A DNA stretch of 34,311 nt, taken from JBGCDD01 sp045105075 (lineage in GTDB: Bacteria; Pseudomonadota; Alphaproteobacteria; Rhodobacterales; Rhodobacteraceae). Below, in pieces: positions 16,234 through 24,960 of the stretch. Each line of letters starts with the position of its first letter. Positions within the stretch are counted from its first letter, which is position 1. Position numbers and translations under genes: made by a program. The stretch lies in contig JBGCDD010000074.1 of NCBI GenBank assembly GCA_045105075.1, positions 1-34,311 on the forward strand, read 5' to 3'. Below the pieces are notes generated by a model. It searched no databases. It saw nothing but the letters and a program-made list of their open reading frames with translations, and was not told where the DNA came from.

Positions 16234-17475
16234 ATGAGTTCTATTTCCGATATCGACCCGACCGATCATGCCCGTGCCAAACGCAATGTTGCGGTTCTGG
16301 CCGCCGCTCAAGCCATTGCAGGCGCGCAAATGCCGATGCTTTTCGTCATGTCCGGGCTGATCGGACAGCGACTGGCCCCCAATGCGTGCCTTGCGACCTT
16401 GCCCATTTCGCTGATCGTTTTCGGCTCGATGACCACCGCTCCGTGGCTAAGCCCACTGATGCAGCGCATCGGGCGCAAGGCGGGCTTTATTGTAGGTGCT
16501 GCGGGCGGCATGGCCGGCGCGCTTGTCTGCGCCTGGGCCTTGATGATCGAAAGCTTCAACCTGTTCTTGCTGGGCAGCTATATGAGCGGAATTTACATGT
16601 CAGCGCACGGGTTTTACCGCTTTGCCGCATCAGACTGCGCCTCGGACGCGTTCCGCCCCAAGGCGATTTCTTATGTGATGGCGGCGGGACTTGTGTCGGC
16701 AATTCTGGGGCCGCAGCTGGTAGGATTTCTGAGCGGAGACACCCCGGATACCTCAGTGGCGCCGTTCTATCCCAGTTTCATGGCCATCCTGGTGTTGAAT
16801 GTGATCGGGATCGGGTTGTTTTTGATGTTGGACATCCCGAAATTGCCGCCACCTTCAAAAGATGCACCGCGCGGGCGCACCCGGATGGAGCTGCTGCGCA
16901 CGCCGCGCATCGCTGTCGCCGTGATTTGCGCCATGGTGTCTTATGCGCTGATGAACCTGGTGATGACATCGACGCCGCTTGCGGTTGTGGGCTGTGGATT
17001 TGGCGTGGTCGATGCAGGGCATGTGGTCACGGGTCACGTGCTGGCGATGTTTGCGCCGTCATTCTTCACGGGCCATCTGATCGCGCGGTTTGGGGTTGAG
17101 CGCATCGTCGCGCTTGGTTTGGTGATCCTGGCAGGTGCCGGAGCTGTGGCACTGAGCGGCGTTGAGTTGGGTCATTTCTATGTGGCGCTGGTTCTGCTGG
17201 GTTTGGGTTGGAACTTTGGGTTCATCGGAGCAACCACCATGTTGGCAGGCGCCCACGAGCCCCATGAGCGCGGCCGCATGCAGGGTTTGAACGATTTGCT
17301 GGTGTTTGGCGGGGTCACGCTAGCCTCACTGGCGTCGGGCGGTTTGATGAATTGCTCGGGCGGCAATCCGGTTGAGGGGTGGTATGCGGTGAACCTGGCG
17401 ATGGGGCCGTTTCTGGTTCTGGCCGGCGGCGCGCTGATATGGCTGATGATGCAGCCCAAAGCCCGCGCTGCTTGA
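16234..17475 (+). CDS. Major facilitator superfamily transporter
   Basis: The product has 413 residues from ATG 16234. About twelve hydrophobic helices are seen in two halves separated by a basic loop near residue 210 (PSKDAPRGRTRMELLRTPR). The loop between helices 2 and 3 carries LMQRIGRKAGFIVG, the MFS signature-A equivalent, and a second copy in the C-half reads LIARFGVERIVALG. The substrate is unknown; the sequence resembles drug/metabolite exporters of the MFS_1 type. It is divergent from cobK, which could hint at tetrapyrrole or cobalt-related transport, but nothing in the sequence proves it. Confidence 0.88.
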   Translation: MSSISDIDPTDHARAKRNVAVLAAAQAIAGAQMPMLFVMSGLIGQRLAPNACLATLPISLIVFGSMTTAPWLSPLMQRIGRKAGFIVGAAGGMAGALVCAWALMIESFNLFLLGSYMSGIYMSAHGFYRFAASDCASDAFRPKAISYVMAAGLVSAILGPQLVGFLSGDTPDTSVAPFYPSFMAILVLNVIGIGLFLMLDIPKLPPPSKDAPRGRTRMELLRTPRIAVAVICAMVSYALMNLVMTSTPLAVVGCGFGVVDAGHVVTGHVLAMFAPSFFTGHLIARFGVERIVALGLVILAGAGAVALSGVELGHFYVALVLLGLGWNFGFIGATTMLAGAHEPHERGRMQGLNDLLVFGGVTLASLASGGLMNCSGGNPVEGWYAVNLAMGPFLVLAGGALIWLMMQPKARAA

Positions 17476-17516
17476 TTGAACGGGCCTGTGACGGAGGCCT
17501 GCCAAGAGTTATTGGC

Positions 17517-17606
17517 GGCGGGGGCTCTGCCCAAATTTATTGATGGCGGGGGCTCTGCCAAAGTTTTTCGTGGCGGGGGCTCTGCCCCCAGGGCCTACCG
17601 GCCCTC
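17517..17606. repeat. Triplicated GGCGGGGGCTCTGCC repeat with hairpins
   Basis: The 15-mer GGCGGGGGCTCTGCC occurs exactly three times (17517-17531, 17545-17559, 17572-17586), 27-28 bp apart with AT-rich spacers. The last copy continues into GGGGGC-TCT-GCCCCC, a strong hairpin, followed by AGGGCC-TACC-GGCCCT. It sits between the convergent MFS and NDUFAF6-like genes. I recall similar GGGGCTCTGCCCC...CCCGGGATATTT elements in many Rhodobacteraceae intergenic gaps, where they probably act as bidirectional terminators. Confidence 0.7.
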
Positions 17607-17636
17607 CCCCGGGATATTTCTGGCAAGAGGAAAAGG

Positions 17637-18413
17637 TTAAAACCGCCCCGTGGCTGAAGCCCATATCAGAGAGAGGCGTTTCTGCGCCTGGTTTTGGCCT
17701 AGAGCATCTGCGGCGACGTCGTTGGGGCTTTTGATCGCCTGTTTGAGCAGCGCATGGGTTTGCCAGGCGGTGAAGGTTGCGGGACGCGCCGTATGTGGGA
17801 TGTCGGCGCGGGCAGCCCGAGCGCGGTTCAGCCGGTCGAGTCCCGATTGCGCAAGGACGCGGATGGCTTGGCTACGCCCGTCCAGCAACGGGATGCGGCC
17901 GCGACGTTCCAGCTCTGGACAGGCCTGAAACCAATTGGCCAGCCCGCTTGCATAGCCCAGATCGTTGAAAACCACAGGTTGGGTGGCGCCCAAGCTGCGC
18001 CCAGCGGCCCACAGCAGCGCGCCCGAAGTCTGTTCGATGTAGCGCTGGAAGTGGGCTTCGTCCTCAAAGGGATCTTTGTAGATGTCCCAGCGGCGCGCGG
18101 CGACAAGCTGGTCAAGATCTCGGGCGGTCTCGGGGCTGATCAGACGGGCCAGTGGTGATACAACCTCGTGGCGGCGCGGGGTTTTGCCGGTTGCGATTTC
18201 CTCGAGTGCGTCGCGCCACCATTGCAGGCGCATCTCGGCAATCATAGGTTCCTGCGTCACCCACGGCGCGCGCGCCACTTCGACATTGAGCGCAAACAGG
18301 GCAAACAGGACAGGACGCGCCTGAACTGGCGCGGCCATCGTGGCCAAAAAGCGGTTGGGGTCGGCCTTTTCGACCAAAGCCGCGCAAGCTGTCAGATCGG
18401 CGTCAAAGATCAT
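17637..18413 (-). CDS. Squalene/phytoene synthase-fold protein, NDUFAF6-like
   Basis: The product has 258 residues from ATG 18413. It has the trans-isoprenyl synthase fold: FALFALNVEVAR followed by MRLQWWRDALEEI, then YIEQTSGALLWAAGRSLG. True phytoene or squalene synthases have a DxxxD motif where this protein reads NVEVA, and the second Asp-rich motif is also missing. This pattern matches NDUFAF6, the mitochondrial complex I assembly factor, rather than a carotenoid enzyme. A role in complex I assembly is inferred from the family. Its start overlaps the lipase-like gene's 3' end by 11 nt. No carotenoid genes are nearby. Confidence 0.8.
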   Translation of the reverse strand: MIFDADLTACAALVEKADPNRFLATMAAPVQARPVLFALFALNVEVARAPWVTQEPMIAEMRLQWWRDALEEIATGKTPRRHEVVSPLARLISPETARDLDQLVAARRWDIYKDPFEDEAHFQRYIEQTSGALLWAAGRSLGATQPVVFNDLGYASGLANWFQACPELERRGRIPLLDGRSQAIRVLAQSGLDRLNRARAARADIPHTARPATFTAWQTHALLKQAIKSPNDVAADALGQNQAQKRLSLIWASATGRF

Positions 18414-19383
18414 CGAGATAGCGCGCGATGAGTGTCAGCGTTTGGGGGGCATTGACCACGTCTAGATGATTGATCCCCGCGATCAGATGGTATGCGCCTT
18501 TGGGATTGGCCGGGGACAGCGTGGGTTCGTAGGCTTGCGCGAGGAAGGCTTCGTCATCTGCGCCGGCGATCAAGACAAACGGCGGCAGTTTGGCCACATC
18601 TTTCAGGTATGCGTTGCGCGGGGCGTAGGACATGTTCAGGCGCTGTGAGTAGGCCAGCGTTGCAGTGTGGCCAAGTGGTCCGTCAAGCACCTGGCGCGGC
18701 ATGTTGAATTGCATCACCGTCAGATGGTTCAGCGCGCGAATGCGAAACGTGTTGAGGATGCCAAGCCCGATCAGGCGCCGTGTCAGCGGCTGGCTCCAGC
18801 CACCAGAATTGGGCCGAAACGTTGGCGCGCGGTGGTGCAGGTAGGGCGCAAGCAGAATGGCCCCGTCCAGCACGCCGCCATGTGCCCCGCCCGCAAAGCG
18901 CACCGCCAGCCCGCCGCCCGAGGAATGCCCGGCAAGAACAACCTTTTGACCAGGCGTGCGCCGCGCTTTGATCAGATCGGCAAGGTCGTCCTCTAGCTGG
19001 CCAATGTAACTCACGTCGCCGCGTTGCCCCGGGGTGGCGCCATGTCCGCGCAGGTCAGGCACCAATACAGTCGCGTGCGGCGTTAAAGCGGGCGCCAGAC
19101 GGGCGAACTGCTGGCCGTGCCAGCCGGAGCCGTGCACCAGCACCACAAGCGGCGCTGCCGGATCTGTGGCTTCAAATGTGCGCACGCTTACGCCGAAACC
19201 GTCGCGCATCGTCACTGTTTCAGGGTCAGGCCAAGGCGGTGCATCACCGCTGAGCTGGCCCTCGAAATCCAAGCCACCGGCGCCCGAAAGAGATTGCGGC
19301 GATTGCGACAAGATCAAGCCAAGCCCAACGATAAGCGGCGCAGAAAAACCGATCAGCGTGCCAAAGAGGATGGTTTTCAACAT
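18403..19383 (-). CDS. Alpha/beta hydrolase (lysophospholipase-like), membrane-anchored
   Basis: The product has 326 residues from ATG 19383. An N-terminal hydrophobic segment (about 3-25, TILFGTLIGFSAPLIVGLGL) is an uncleaved anchor or signal. The hydrolase core has oxyanion VLVHGSGWHGQ, DLRGHGATPG, nucleophile Ser in AGHSSGGGLA, catalytic Asp in IAGADDEAF and His in AGINHLDV. It resembles monoacylglycerol lipase/lysophospholipase proteins acting at the cell envelope; the substrate is not determined. It lies between cimA (43 nt upstream) and the NDUFAF6-like gene (11-nt overlap). Confidence 0.87.
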   Translation of the reverse strand: MLKTILFGTLIGFSAPLIVGLGLILSQSPQSLSGAGGLDFEGQLSGDAPPWPDPETVTMRDGFGVSVRTFEATDPAAPLVVLVHGSGWHGQQFARLAPALTPHATVLVPDLRGHGATPGQRGDVSYIGQLEDDLADLIKARRTPGQKVVLAGHSSGGGLAVRFAGGAHGGVLDGAILLAPYLHHRAPTFRPNSGGWSQPLTRRLIGLGILNTFRIRALNHLTVMQFNMPRQVLDGPLGHTATLAYSQRLNMSYAPRNAYLKDVAKLPPFVLIAGADDEAFLAQAYEPTLSPANPKGAYHLIAGINHLDVVNAPQTLTLIARYLDDL

Positions 19384-19426
19384 GTGCCGTTGTCTCGCTT
19401 TTTGTCGCCGTGCAGCTTGGGGTTGC

Positions 19427-21055
19427 TCAAACCTGCGGCCTCGGCGCACTGTCTCGGATCAGCTTCCAGTTGATCGCATCCAAAAGCGCCTGAAAACTGG
19501 CATCTACTATGTTCGGACTGACCCCCACGGTCGACCAGCTGCGCCCTTGCGCGTCGGCAGAATCGATGATCACGCGGGTCACGGCTTCGGTGCCGCCTTG
19601 GGTGATGCGCACTTTGAAATCCACCAGCCGCATGTCTTCGATCAGCGCCGAATAGGGCCCCAGATCCTTGGCCAACGCCTTGGACAGTGCGTTCACTGGC
19701 CCACGATCATTACCCGATTGATCCAGCGACTCACTGACCGAAAGCGTTTTCTGATCACCGACTTTGACCACCACAACCGCCTCAGAAAGACTGATCATCT
19801 GGTTGTATTTGTTTTTGCGCCGCTCGACCGTGACCTTATAGCGTTTGACCTCGAAAAAGGTCGGCAACTGGCCCAGCTCGGCACGCGCCAACAGCTCAAA
19901 GCTGGCCTGCGCGCTGTCATAGCTGTATCCTTGGTCTTCGCGCGCTTTGATCTGTTCCAGGATGCGCCCCAGCGCCGGGTCACCTTTGGCCACGTCCAGC
20001 CCCGCCTCGGACAAACGGCGGCGCAGATTGGATTGCCCGGCCTGGTTCGACATTGGAATGACCCGCGCATTTCCAACAGTTTCGGGCGGGATATGTTCAT
20101 AGGTGCTTGGGTCTTTGACTATCGCGCTGGCGTGCAACCCCGCCTTATGCGCAAAGGCCGACGCCCCGACATAAGCCGCCTGGCGTTGCGGCAGCCGGTT
20201 CAGAATATCATCCAGCATGCGCGCCGTGCGGGTCAGCCCGGCCAAAGCATCGCGCGACACACCGGTCTCAAAACGGCTGGCATAGGGTTCTTTCAGCAAC
20301 AGCGTCGGGATCAGCGCGGTCAGATTGGCGTTGCCGCACCGCTCACCCAGCCCGTTCAGCGTGCCCTGAACCTGACGCACACCCGCATCAATCGCCGCAA
20401 GTGAGCCGGCAATCGCGGTTTCCGTATCGTTGTGCGTGTGGATGCCCAGATGCGTGCCCGGAATGCCGCTTTTGATCACCGCGCCGACGATCTGCGCGAT
20501 CTCATCGGGCAAGGTGCCGCCATTGGTATCACACAGCACGATCCAGCGCGCTCCTGCTTCGTAGGCGGCGTGACACACCTCAAGCGCATACTCTGGATGG
20601 GCTTTATAGCCATCAAAGAAATGCTCAGCGTCATAAAGCGCCTCGCGCCCTTCGGCCACGATATGGGCCATTGAGGCGCGGATGTTCTCGGTGTTTTCCG
20701 CCAAAGTCACGCCAAGCGCGGTTTTGACATGATAGTCGTGCGATTTGCCCACCAGACAGACCGCGCCCGTGCCCGCATTCATCACCGCCGCCAGCACATC
20801 ATCGTTTTGAGCCGAGCGTCCGGTGCGCTTGGTCATCCCAAAAGCGGTCATGCGCGCGCGCGTCTGGGGAGCCGCATCGAAAAACGCGCTGTCTGTCGGG
20901 TTGGCGCCGGGCCAGCCGCCTTCGATGTAATCCACGCCCAATTGATCGAGCGCTTGTGCGATCTGGATCTTTTCCGGCGTGGAAAACTGCACCCCTTGGG
21001 TTTGCTGGCCGTCGCGCAGGGTGGTGTCGTAAAGCCAGAGTTTCTCGCGGGTCAT
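19427..21055 (-). CDS. cimA: (R)-citramalate synthase
   Basis: The product has 542 residues from ATG 21055. The catalytic TIM barrel begins LYDTTLRDGQQTQGV (metal-binding Asp and Arg). It continues with IEGGWPGANPTD, CDTNGGTLPDE, the HTHND metal ligands and GTLNGLGERCGNANL. The C-terminal about 150 residues form the LeuA-type allosteric domain (YKVTVERRKNK onwards). The GGWPGxNP motif and length are those of the long CimA group rather than 2-isopropylmalate or homocitrate synthase. It condenses pyruvate with acetyl-CoA to start a threonine-independent isoleucine route and is probably feedback-inhibited by isoleucine. It overlaps cysS by 4 nt. Confidence 0.93.
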   Translation of the reverse strand: MTREKLWLYDTTLRDGQQTQGVQFSTPEKIQIAQALDQLGVDYIEGGWPGANPTDSAFFDAAPQTRARMTAFGMTKRTGRSAQNDDVLAAVMNAGTGAVCLVGKSHDYHVKTALGVTLAENTENIRASMAHIVAEGREALYDAEHFFDGYKAHPEYALEVCHAAYEAGARWIVLCDTNGGTLPDEIAQIVGAVIKSGIPGTHLGIHTHNDTETAIAGSLAAIDAGVRQVQGTLNGLGERCGNANLTALIPTLLLKEPYASRFETGVSRDALAGLTRTARMLDDILNRLPQRQAAYVGASAFAHKAGLHASAIVKDPSTYEHIPPETVGNARVIPMSNQAGQSNLRRRLSEAGLDVAKGDPALGRILEQIKAREDQGYSYDSAQASFELLARAELGQLPTFFEVKRYKVTVERRKNKYNQMISLSEAVVVVKVGDQKTLSVSESLDQSGNDRGPVNALSKALAKDLGPYSALIEDMRLVDFKVRITQGGTEAVTRVIIDSADAQGRSWSTVGVSPNIVDASFQALLDAINWKLIRDSAPRPQV

Positions 21056-22440
21056 GTCATAAGGTCCTGCAAAGCGGCCAAATCGACCTCGGGCCCGGCA
21101 GACAATGAAACACCCTCTTTGCTCATCTTCACCTGCACACCCGCCGCAACCAACGCGGTTTTCAACGCATCAACCTGGGAAAAATCCTTGCTTTGCATAG
21201 CGTCTAGCCGCGCGGCAGTCATGGCCTGTTCCAAGGCATCAAGTTGAATGTCGCCGCACTCTGTCCATCCGCCCATCTCAGCCGTCAACAAGCCCAACAT
21301 CCGCGCCGATGCGACCAACTCGCCCACCTGCCCCGCAGCGGCCAGTTTGTGCAACGCCCCGATCGCCCCAGCCGTGTTCAGGTCATCGGCCAACAGCGCA
21401 ACAACAGACGCGGCTGCGCTGGAGGAGGGCTCGATGCCCTCTGACAGCGTGCGCCACTTGCGCAACGTGGCTTCGGCCTCGGCCCGTTTCTTTTCGGTCC
21501 AGTCCATCGGCTTGCGGTAATGGGTGCTCAGCATCACAAATCGGATCACCTCACCCGGCACGCCCTGATCCAGCAGATCGCGCACAGTGAAGAAGTTGCC
21601 CAAAGATTTGGACATCTTCTTGCCCTCAACCTGCAACATCTCGTTGTGCAACCAATAGTTGGCAAAGCCGTGTCCGGCGCATTTGGACTGGGCTATCTCG
21701 TTCTCGTGGTGGGGAAACTGCAGATCATTGCCACCGCCGTGAATGTCAAAGCTCTCGCCCAGCAGATCACGCGCCATGGCCGAGCACTCGATATGCCAGC
21801 CCGGCCGCCCCCGGCCCCACGGACTGTCCCAACCGGGCAGATCCGCATCTGACGGCTTCCACAGAATGAAATCCATCGGGTCTTCTTTGTAAGGGGCCAC
21901 CTCAACGCGGGCCCCGGCGATCATATCATCAAGCGAGCGCCCCGAGAGCTTGCCATAGTCGGGATATTTGCGCACCCGAAACAGCACGTGGCCGTCCTTT
22001 TCATAGGCAAAACCGTCCGCGATCAGCTGCGCGATCATCTCCACCATCTGCGCTATATACTCGGTCGCGCGCGGCTCTGCGTCCGGGCGCAGCGCCCCCA
22101 GCGCGTCCATGTCCTGATGATACCAATCGATGGTCTCATCCGCGCGGCTCGCGATCAGCTCTTCCAGCGTGCCCTTGGCCCCATCTGCCTTGCGCTGCTG
22201 CGCCGTGGCGTTGATGCGATCATCTACATCCGTAAAGTTACGCACATAGGTCACTTTGCCCGCATATTCGCTCTGCAACAGCCGATAAAGCACATCAAAC
22301 ACCAGCACCGGGCGCGCGTTGCCCAGATGGGCGCGGTCATAAACCGTGGGACCACAGAGATACATGCGCACGTTTTCCGCATCAATCGGCGCAAACGCCT
22401 GTTTTGACCGGGTCGCAGTGTTGTAAAGCGTGATCGTCAT
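21052..22440 (-). CDS. cysS: Cysteinyl-tRNA synthetase
   Basis: The product has 462 residues. ATG 22440 is chosen over an in-frame ATG 18 nt upstream because the family begins MTITLYNT and a GAGGA site precedes it. It is a class I synthetase: MYLCGPTVYDRAHLGNARP holds the zinc-binding Cys and the HIGH-like HLGN. The other zinc ligands lie in WHIECSAM and FPHHENEIAQS, and the KMSKS loop is GKKMSKSLGNF. The C-terminal DALR-like helical domain is present. It charges tRNA-Cys. It is first in the cysS-cimA-hydrolase-NDUFAF6-like unit. Confidence 0.97.
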   Translation of the reverse strand: MTITLYNTATRSKQAFAPIDAENVRMYLCGPTVYDRAHLGNARPVLVFDVLYRLLQSEYAGKVTYVRNFTDVDDRINATAQQRKADGAKGTLEELIASRADETIDWYHQDMDALGALRPDAEPRATEYIAQMVEMIAQLIADGFAYEKDGHVLFRVRKYPDYGKLSGRSLDDMIAGARVEVAPYKEDPMDFILWKPSDADLPGWDSPWGRGRPGWHIECSAMARDLLGESFDIHGGGNDLQFPHHENEIAQSKCAGHGFANYWLHNEMLQVEGKKMSKSLGNFFTVRDLLDQGVPGEVIRFVMLSTHYRKPMDWTEKKRAEAEATLRKWRTLSEGIEPSSSAAASVVALLADDLNTAGAIGALHKLAAAGQVGELVASARMLGLLTAEMGGWTECGDIQLDALEQAMTAARLDAMQSKDFSQVDALKTALVAAGVQVKMSKEGVSLSAGPEVDLAALQDLMT

Positions 22441-22681
22441 GGCAAAGTCCTCGCACAAAAAGACGCTGGCGCGGGCTTAGCAACTTGTTCCAGAGATGAA
22501 AACGAAAGAAACCGGCCCGCTGAAGGTTCAGCAGGAAATGCAGCACGAAATGAGGCAAATCCGGTTCATGCCCCTTGCCTAGCCCAGCCCTGCCCGTCGT
22601 GCAAGCCCCCGATCACACGGGAACAGATTGACAAGGCGCGCGCCCTCTGCCCCCTTGGCGCCAACACAGGCGGAGACAGAC

Positions 22682-23863
22682 ATGCAGCTTTCAAAACGCA
22701 TCACAGGGCTGACCGGCGGCGGCTCGGACGGGTGGGACGTGTTCAACCGCGCGCGCGATATGATTGCGGCCGGGGTCGACGTGACCGAGCTGACCATCGG
22801 CGAACATGACATTCGCACCCATCCCGACATTCTGGCGGCGATGAACGCAGCAGCGGTGGGCGGACACACCGGTTACGCCAGCATTCCCGGCACGCCGGAT
22901 TTGCGCGACGCAGTAGCCGAGCGCATCACCGCCCAAAGCGGTGTGGTCACCACGCGTGACAATGTGATGATCACTCCGGGCGGTCAGGCGGCACTTTTTG
23001 CGGCCCATCACGCGGTTTGCGACGAAGGCGATGTGGCGCTGTTCATTGACCCTTATTACGCCACCTATCCCGGTACGTTGCGCGGTGTTGGCGCCGTGCC
23101 GCGTGCGATCAAGGCCGATGCGCACAACGCCTTTCAGCCACGCGGCGGCGATATTGCGGCACAGGCGGCGGGCGCGGTGTCTTTGCTGATCAATTCGCCC
23201 AACAACCCCACTGGCGTGATCTATCCGCGCGCCACGCTGGACGGGATCGCACAGGCTTGCATCGATCATGACCTGTGGCTGATTTCGGACGAGGTTTACG
23301 ACAGTCAGATCTGGAGCGGCACGCATGTTTCGCCCCGCGCCCTGCCCGATATGGCGGCGCGCACGTTGGTTGTCGGCTCAATGTCCAAAAGCCATGCGAT
23401 GACCGGGTCGCGCTGCGGTTGGGTTGTGGGGCCTGAACCGGTGATCGCACATCTGATCAATCTGGCCACCCACACCACTTACGGCGTGCCCGGTTTTGTG
23501 CAGGACGCCGCCGCCTGGGCCTTGCGCGCCGGTGCTCCGCTGGAAGAAGAGGTCGCCGCGCCGTTTCGCCGCCGCCGCGATCTGGCCCACACTGTGCTGG
23601 CGGCGCAAAACACCGTTGGGCTGATCCCTGCGGATGGCGCGATGTACCTGATGCTGGACGTGCGCGCGACGGGCATGGCGGGAGAAAAATTTGCAAATGC
23701 GCTGCTGGACGCGCATCATATCGCTGTCATGCCTGGTGAAAGCTTTGGGCAGGCGGCGGCGGGCCACATTCGCGTGGCCATGACCGTTGGGGACGAAAAA
23801 TTTGTTAAAGCCCTTCAGACGCTTTGTGATTTCGCACGTGAAAAAGCGATTGGGACCATATGA
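22682..23863 (+). CDS. PLP-dependent class I/II aminotransferase
   Basis: The product has 393 residues from ATG 22682, with GGAG 6 nt upstream. Fold-type I motifs are INSPNNPTGVIYPR, ISDEVYD (PLP ring Asp), and the Schiff-base Lys in GSMSKSHAMTGSRCGW. The substrate-carboxylate Arg lies in GHIRVAMTV. It resembles aspartate/arginine:pyruvate-type transaminases; the amino acid substrate cannot be fixed. It is probably co-transcribed with the TPM-domain gene 16 nt downstream. The 240-bp gap to divergent cysS holds no recognisable element. Confidence 0.9.
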   Translation: MQLSKRITGLTGGGSDGWDVFNRARDMIAAGVDVTELTIGEHDIRTHPDILAAMNAAAVGGHTGYASIPGTPDLRDAVAERITAQSGVVTTRDNVMITPGGQAALFAAHHAVCDEGDVALFIDPYYATYPGTLRGVGAVPRAIKADAHNAFQPRGGDIAAQAAGAVSLLINSPNNPTGVIYPRATLDGIAQACIDHDLWLISDEVYDSQIWSGTHVSPRALPDMAARTLVVGSMSKSHAMTGSRCGWVVGPEPVIAHLINLATHTTYGVPGFVQDAAAWALRAGAPLEEEVAAPFRRRRDLAHTVLAAQNTVGLIPADGAMYLMLDVRATGMAGEKFANALLDAHHIAVMPGESFGQAAAGHIRVAMTVGDEKFVKALQTLCDFAREKAIGTI

Positions 23864-23879
23864 TTAGGAGACAAACCTC

Positions 23880-24722
23880 ATGCGATTTGCAGCCCTTTTA
23901 GCGACGCTGTTCTGGGTTCTAGCCCCCGTCACAAGCAGCGCCCAAACCTATCCGGAACGCAGCGGCGGCGCGGTCACCGACATGGCCGACTTGCTCAGCC
24001 CAGAAGACGAAGCCACGCTGAGCGCCCAGATTGACGCGCTGATGACCGAGACCGGGATCGAGCTGGCGGTGGTCACCCTACGCCTGCGCAGCTTTCACGA
24101 CCCCGACGCCACGCTTGAGGAATTTGCCACCAAACTGTTTGACACTTGGGGCCTTGGCGACGCCACGCGCAACGATGGCATTCTGGTGCTGGTGCTGCGC
24201 AATGACCGCGAAATGCGCATCGAACTGGGCGCCGGGTTTGCCCGCGATTGGGACAATGCCGCCGAAAACGTGGTGTCGCGGTCGTTCCTGCCGGCGTTCC
24301 GCGATGACCGTTACGCTGATGGCATCAAAACCGGCGTGACCGACGTGATCAACACGATTGCACGCCCGTTTCATGCAGGCTCCAAACCCGAAAGCGGCGG
24401 CATCGGTCCGATGATCTGGGGTCCAGCTTTGGGCGGCGGCTTGTTCGCGCTGATCTTTGGCGGCTGGCTCTACCGGACGATCAGCGCACGGTTTCGCACG
24501 TGCCCGTCATGCAGCAACCGCGGCCTCAGCCTCAAACGCAGCACAGTGACAGCGCCGACCACGATGATGACAGGTTCCGGGCGCCAAACGCTGACCTGCG
24601 GCGCCTGTGGCCATGTGCTGATCTCAACCTATACCATCGCCAAACGCTCCAAATCGCGCGGCACCAGCGGCAGTTCGGGTGGTGGACGCTCGGGCGGGGG
24701 CGGTGCGTCAGGGCGCTGGTAG
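23880..24722 (+). CDS. TPM domain (YgcG family) protein
   Basis: The product has 280 residues from ATG 23880, preceded by AGGAGA. A Sec signal peptide (about 1-22, cleavage near SSAQ) is followed by a TPM phosphatase-like domain (about 28-160): VTDMADLLSPEDEATL, TGIELAVVTL, DGILVLVLRNDREMRIELG. One transmembrane helix lies near 175-195 (GPALGGGLFALIFGGWLY). The cytoplasmic tail has a zinc ribbon (CPSCSNRG ... CGACGHV) and a Gly/Ser-rich end with the GGGGASGRW signature common in YgcG proteins. The function is unknown; related TPM proteins act in envelope or photosystem repair. Confidence 0.88.
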   Translation: MRFAALLATLFWVLAPVTSSAQTYPERSGGAVTDMADLLSPEDEATLSAQIDALMTETGIELAVVTLRLRSFHDPDATLEEFATKLFDTWGLGDATRNDGILVLVLRNDREMRIELGAGFARDWDNAAENVVSRSFLPAFRDDRYADGIKTGVTDVINTIARPFHAGSKPESGGIGPMIWGPALGGGLFALIFGGWLYRTISARFRTCPSCSNRGLSLKRSTVTAPTTMMTGSGRQTLTCGACGHVLISTYTIAKRSKSRGTSGSSGGGRSGGGGASGRW

Positions 24723-24960
24723 GCGGCTGAAATCAAGCTCAAAGGTCCAAAAACGACGCCGGTCGCAAACAGGACAGACGCCTGCGGGCTTTTCGCATCA
24801 CCTTGCGGAAACGTCCGGAGAGCGCCATGCAAGGCAACTGGAGCAAAATCAGACTGATCAGCCGGACCATTGGCGCCGATCGGGGACGTGCGGCGCGGGG
24901 GCGCCCCGACTGGGTCTAACGCCACCCTGACCCTGTCCTTTCGCAATAAAGTCTGATCTC

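Noticed and set aside
17637..18413. Carotenoid phytoene synthase (crtB)
   Set aside because: The catalytic Asp-rich motifs are missing and no carotenoid genes are nearby.
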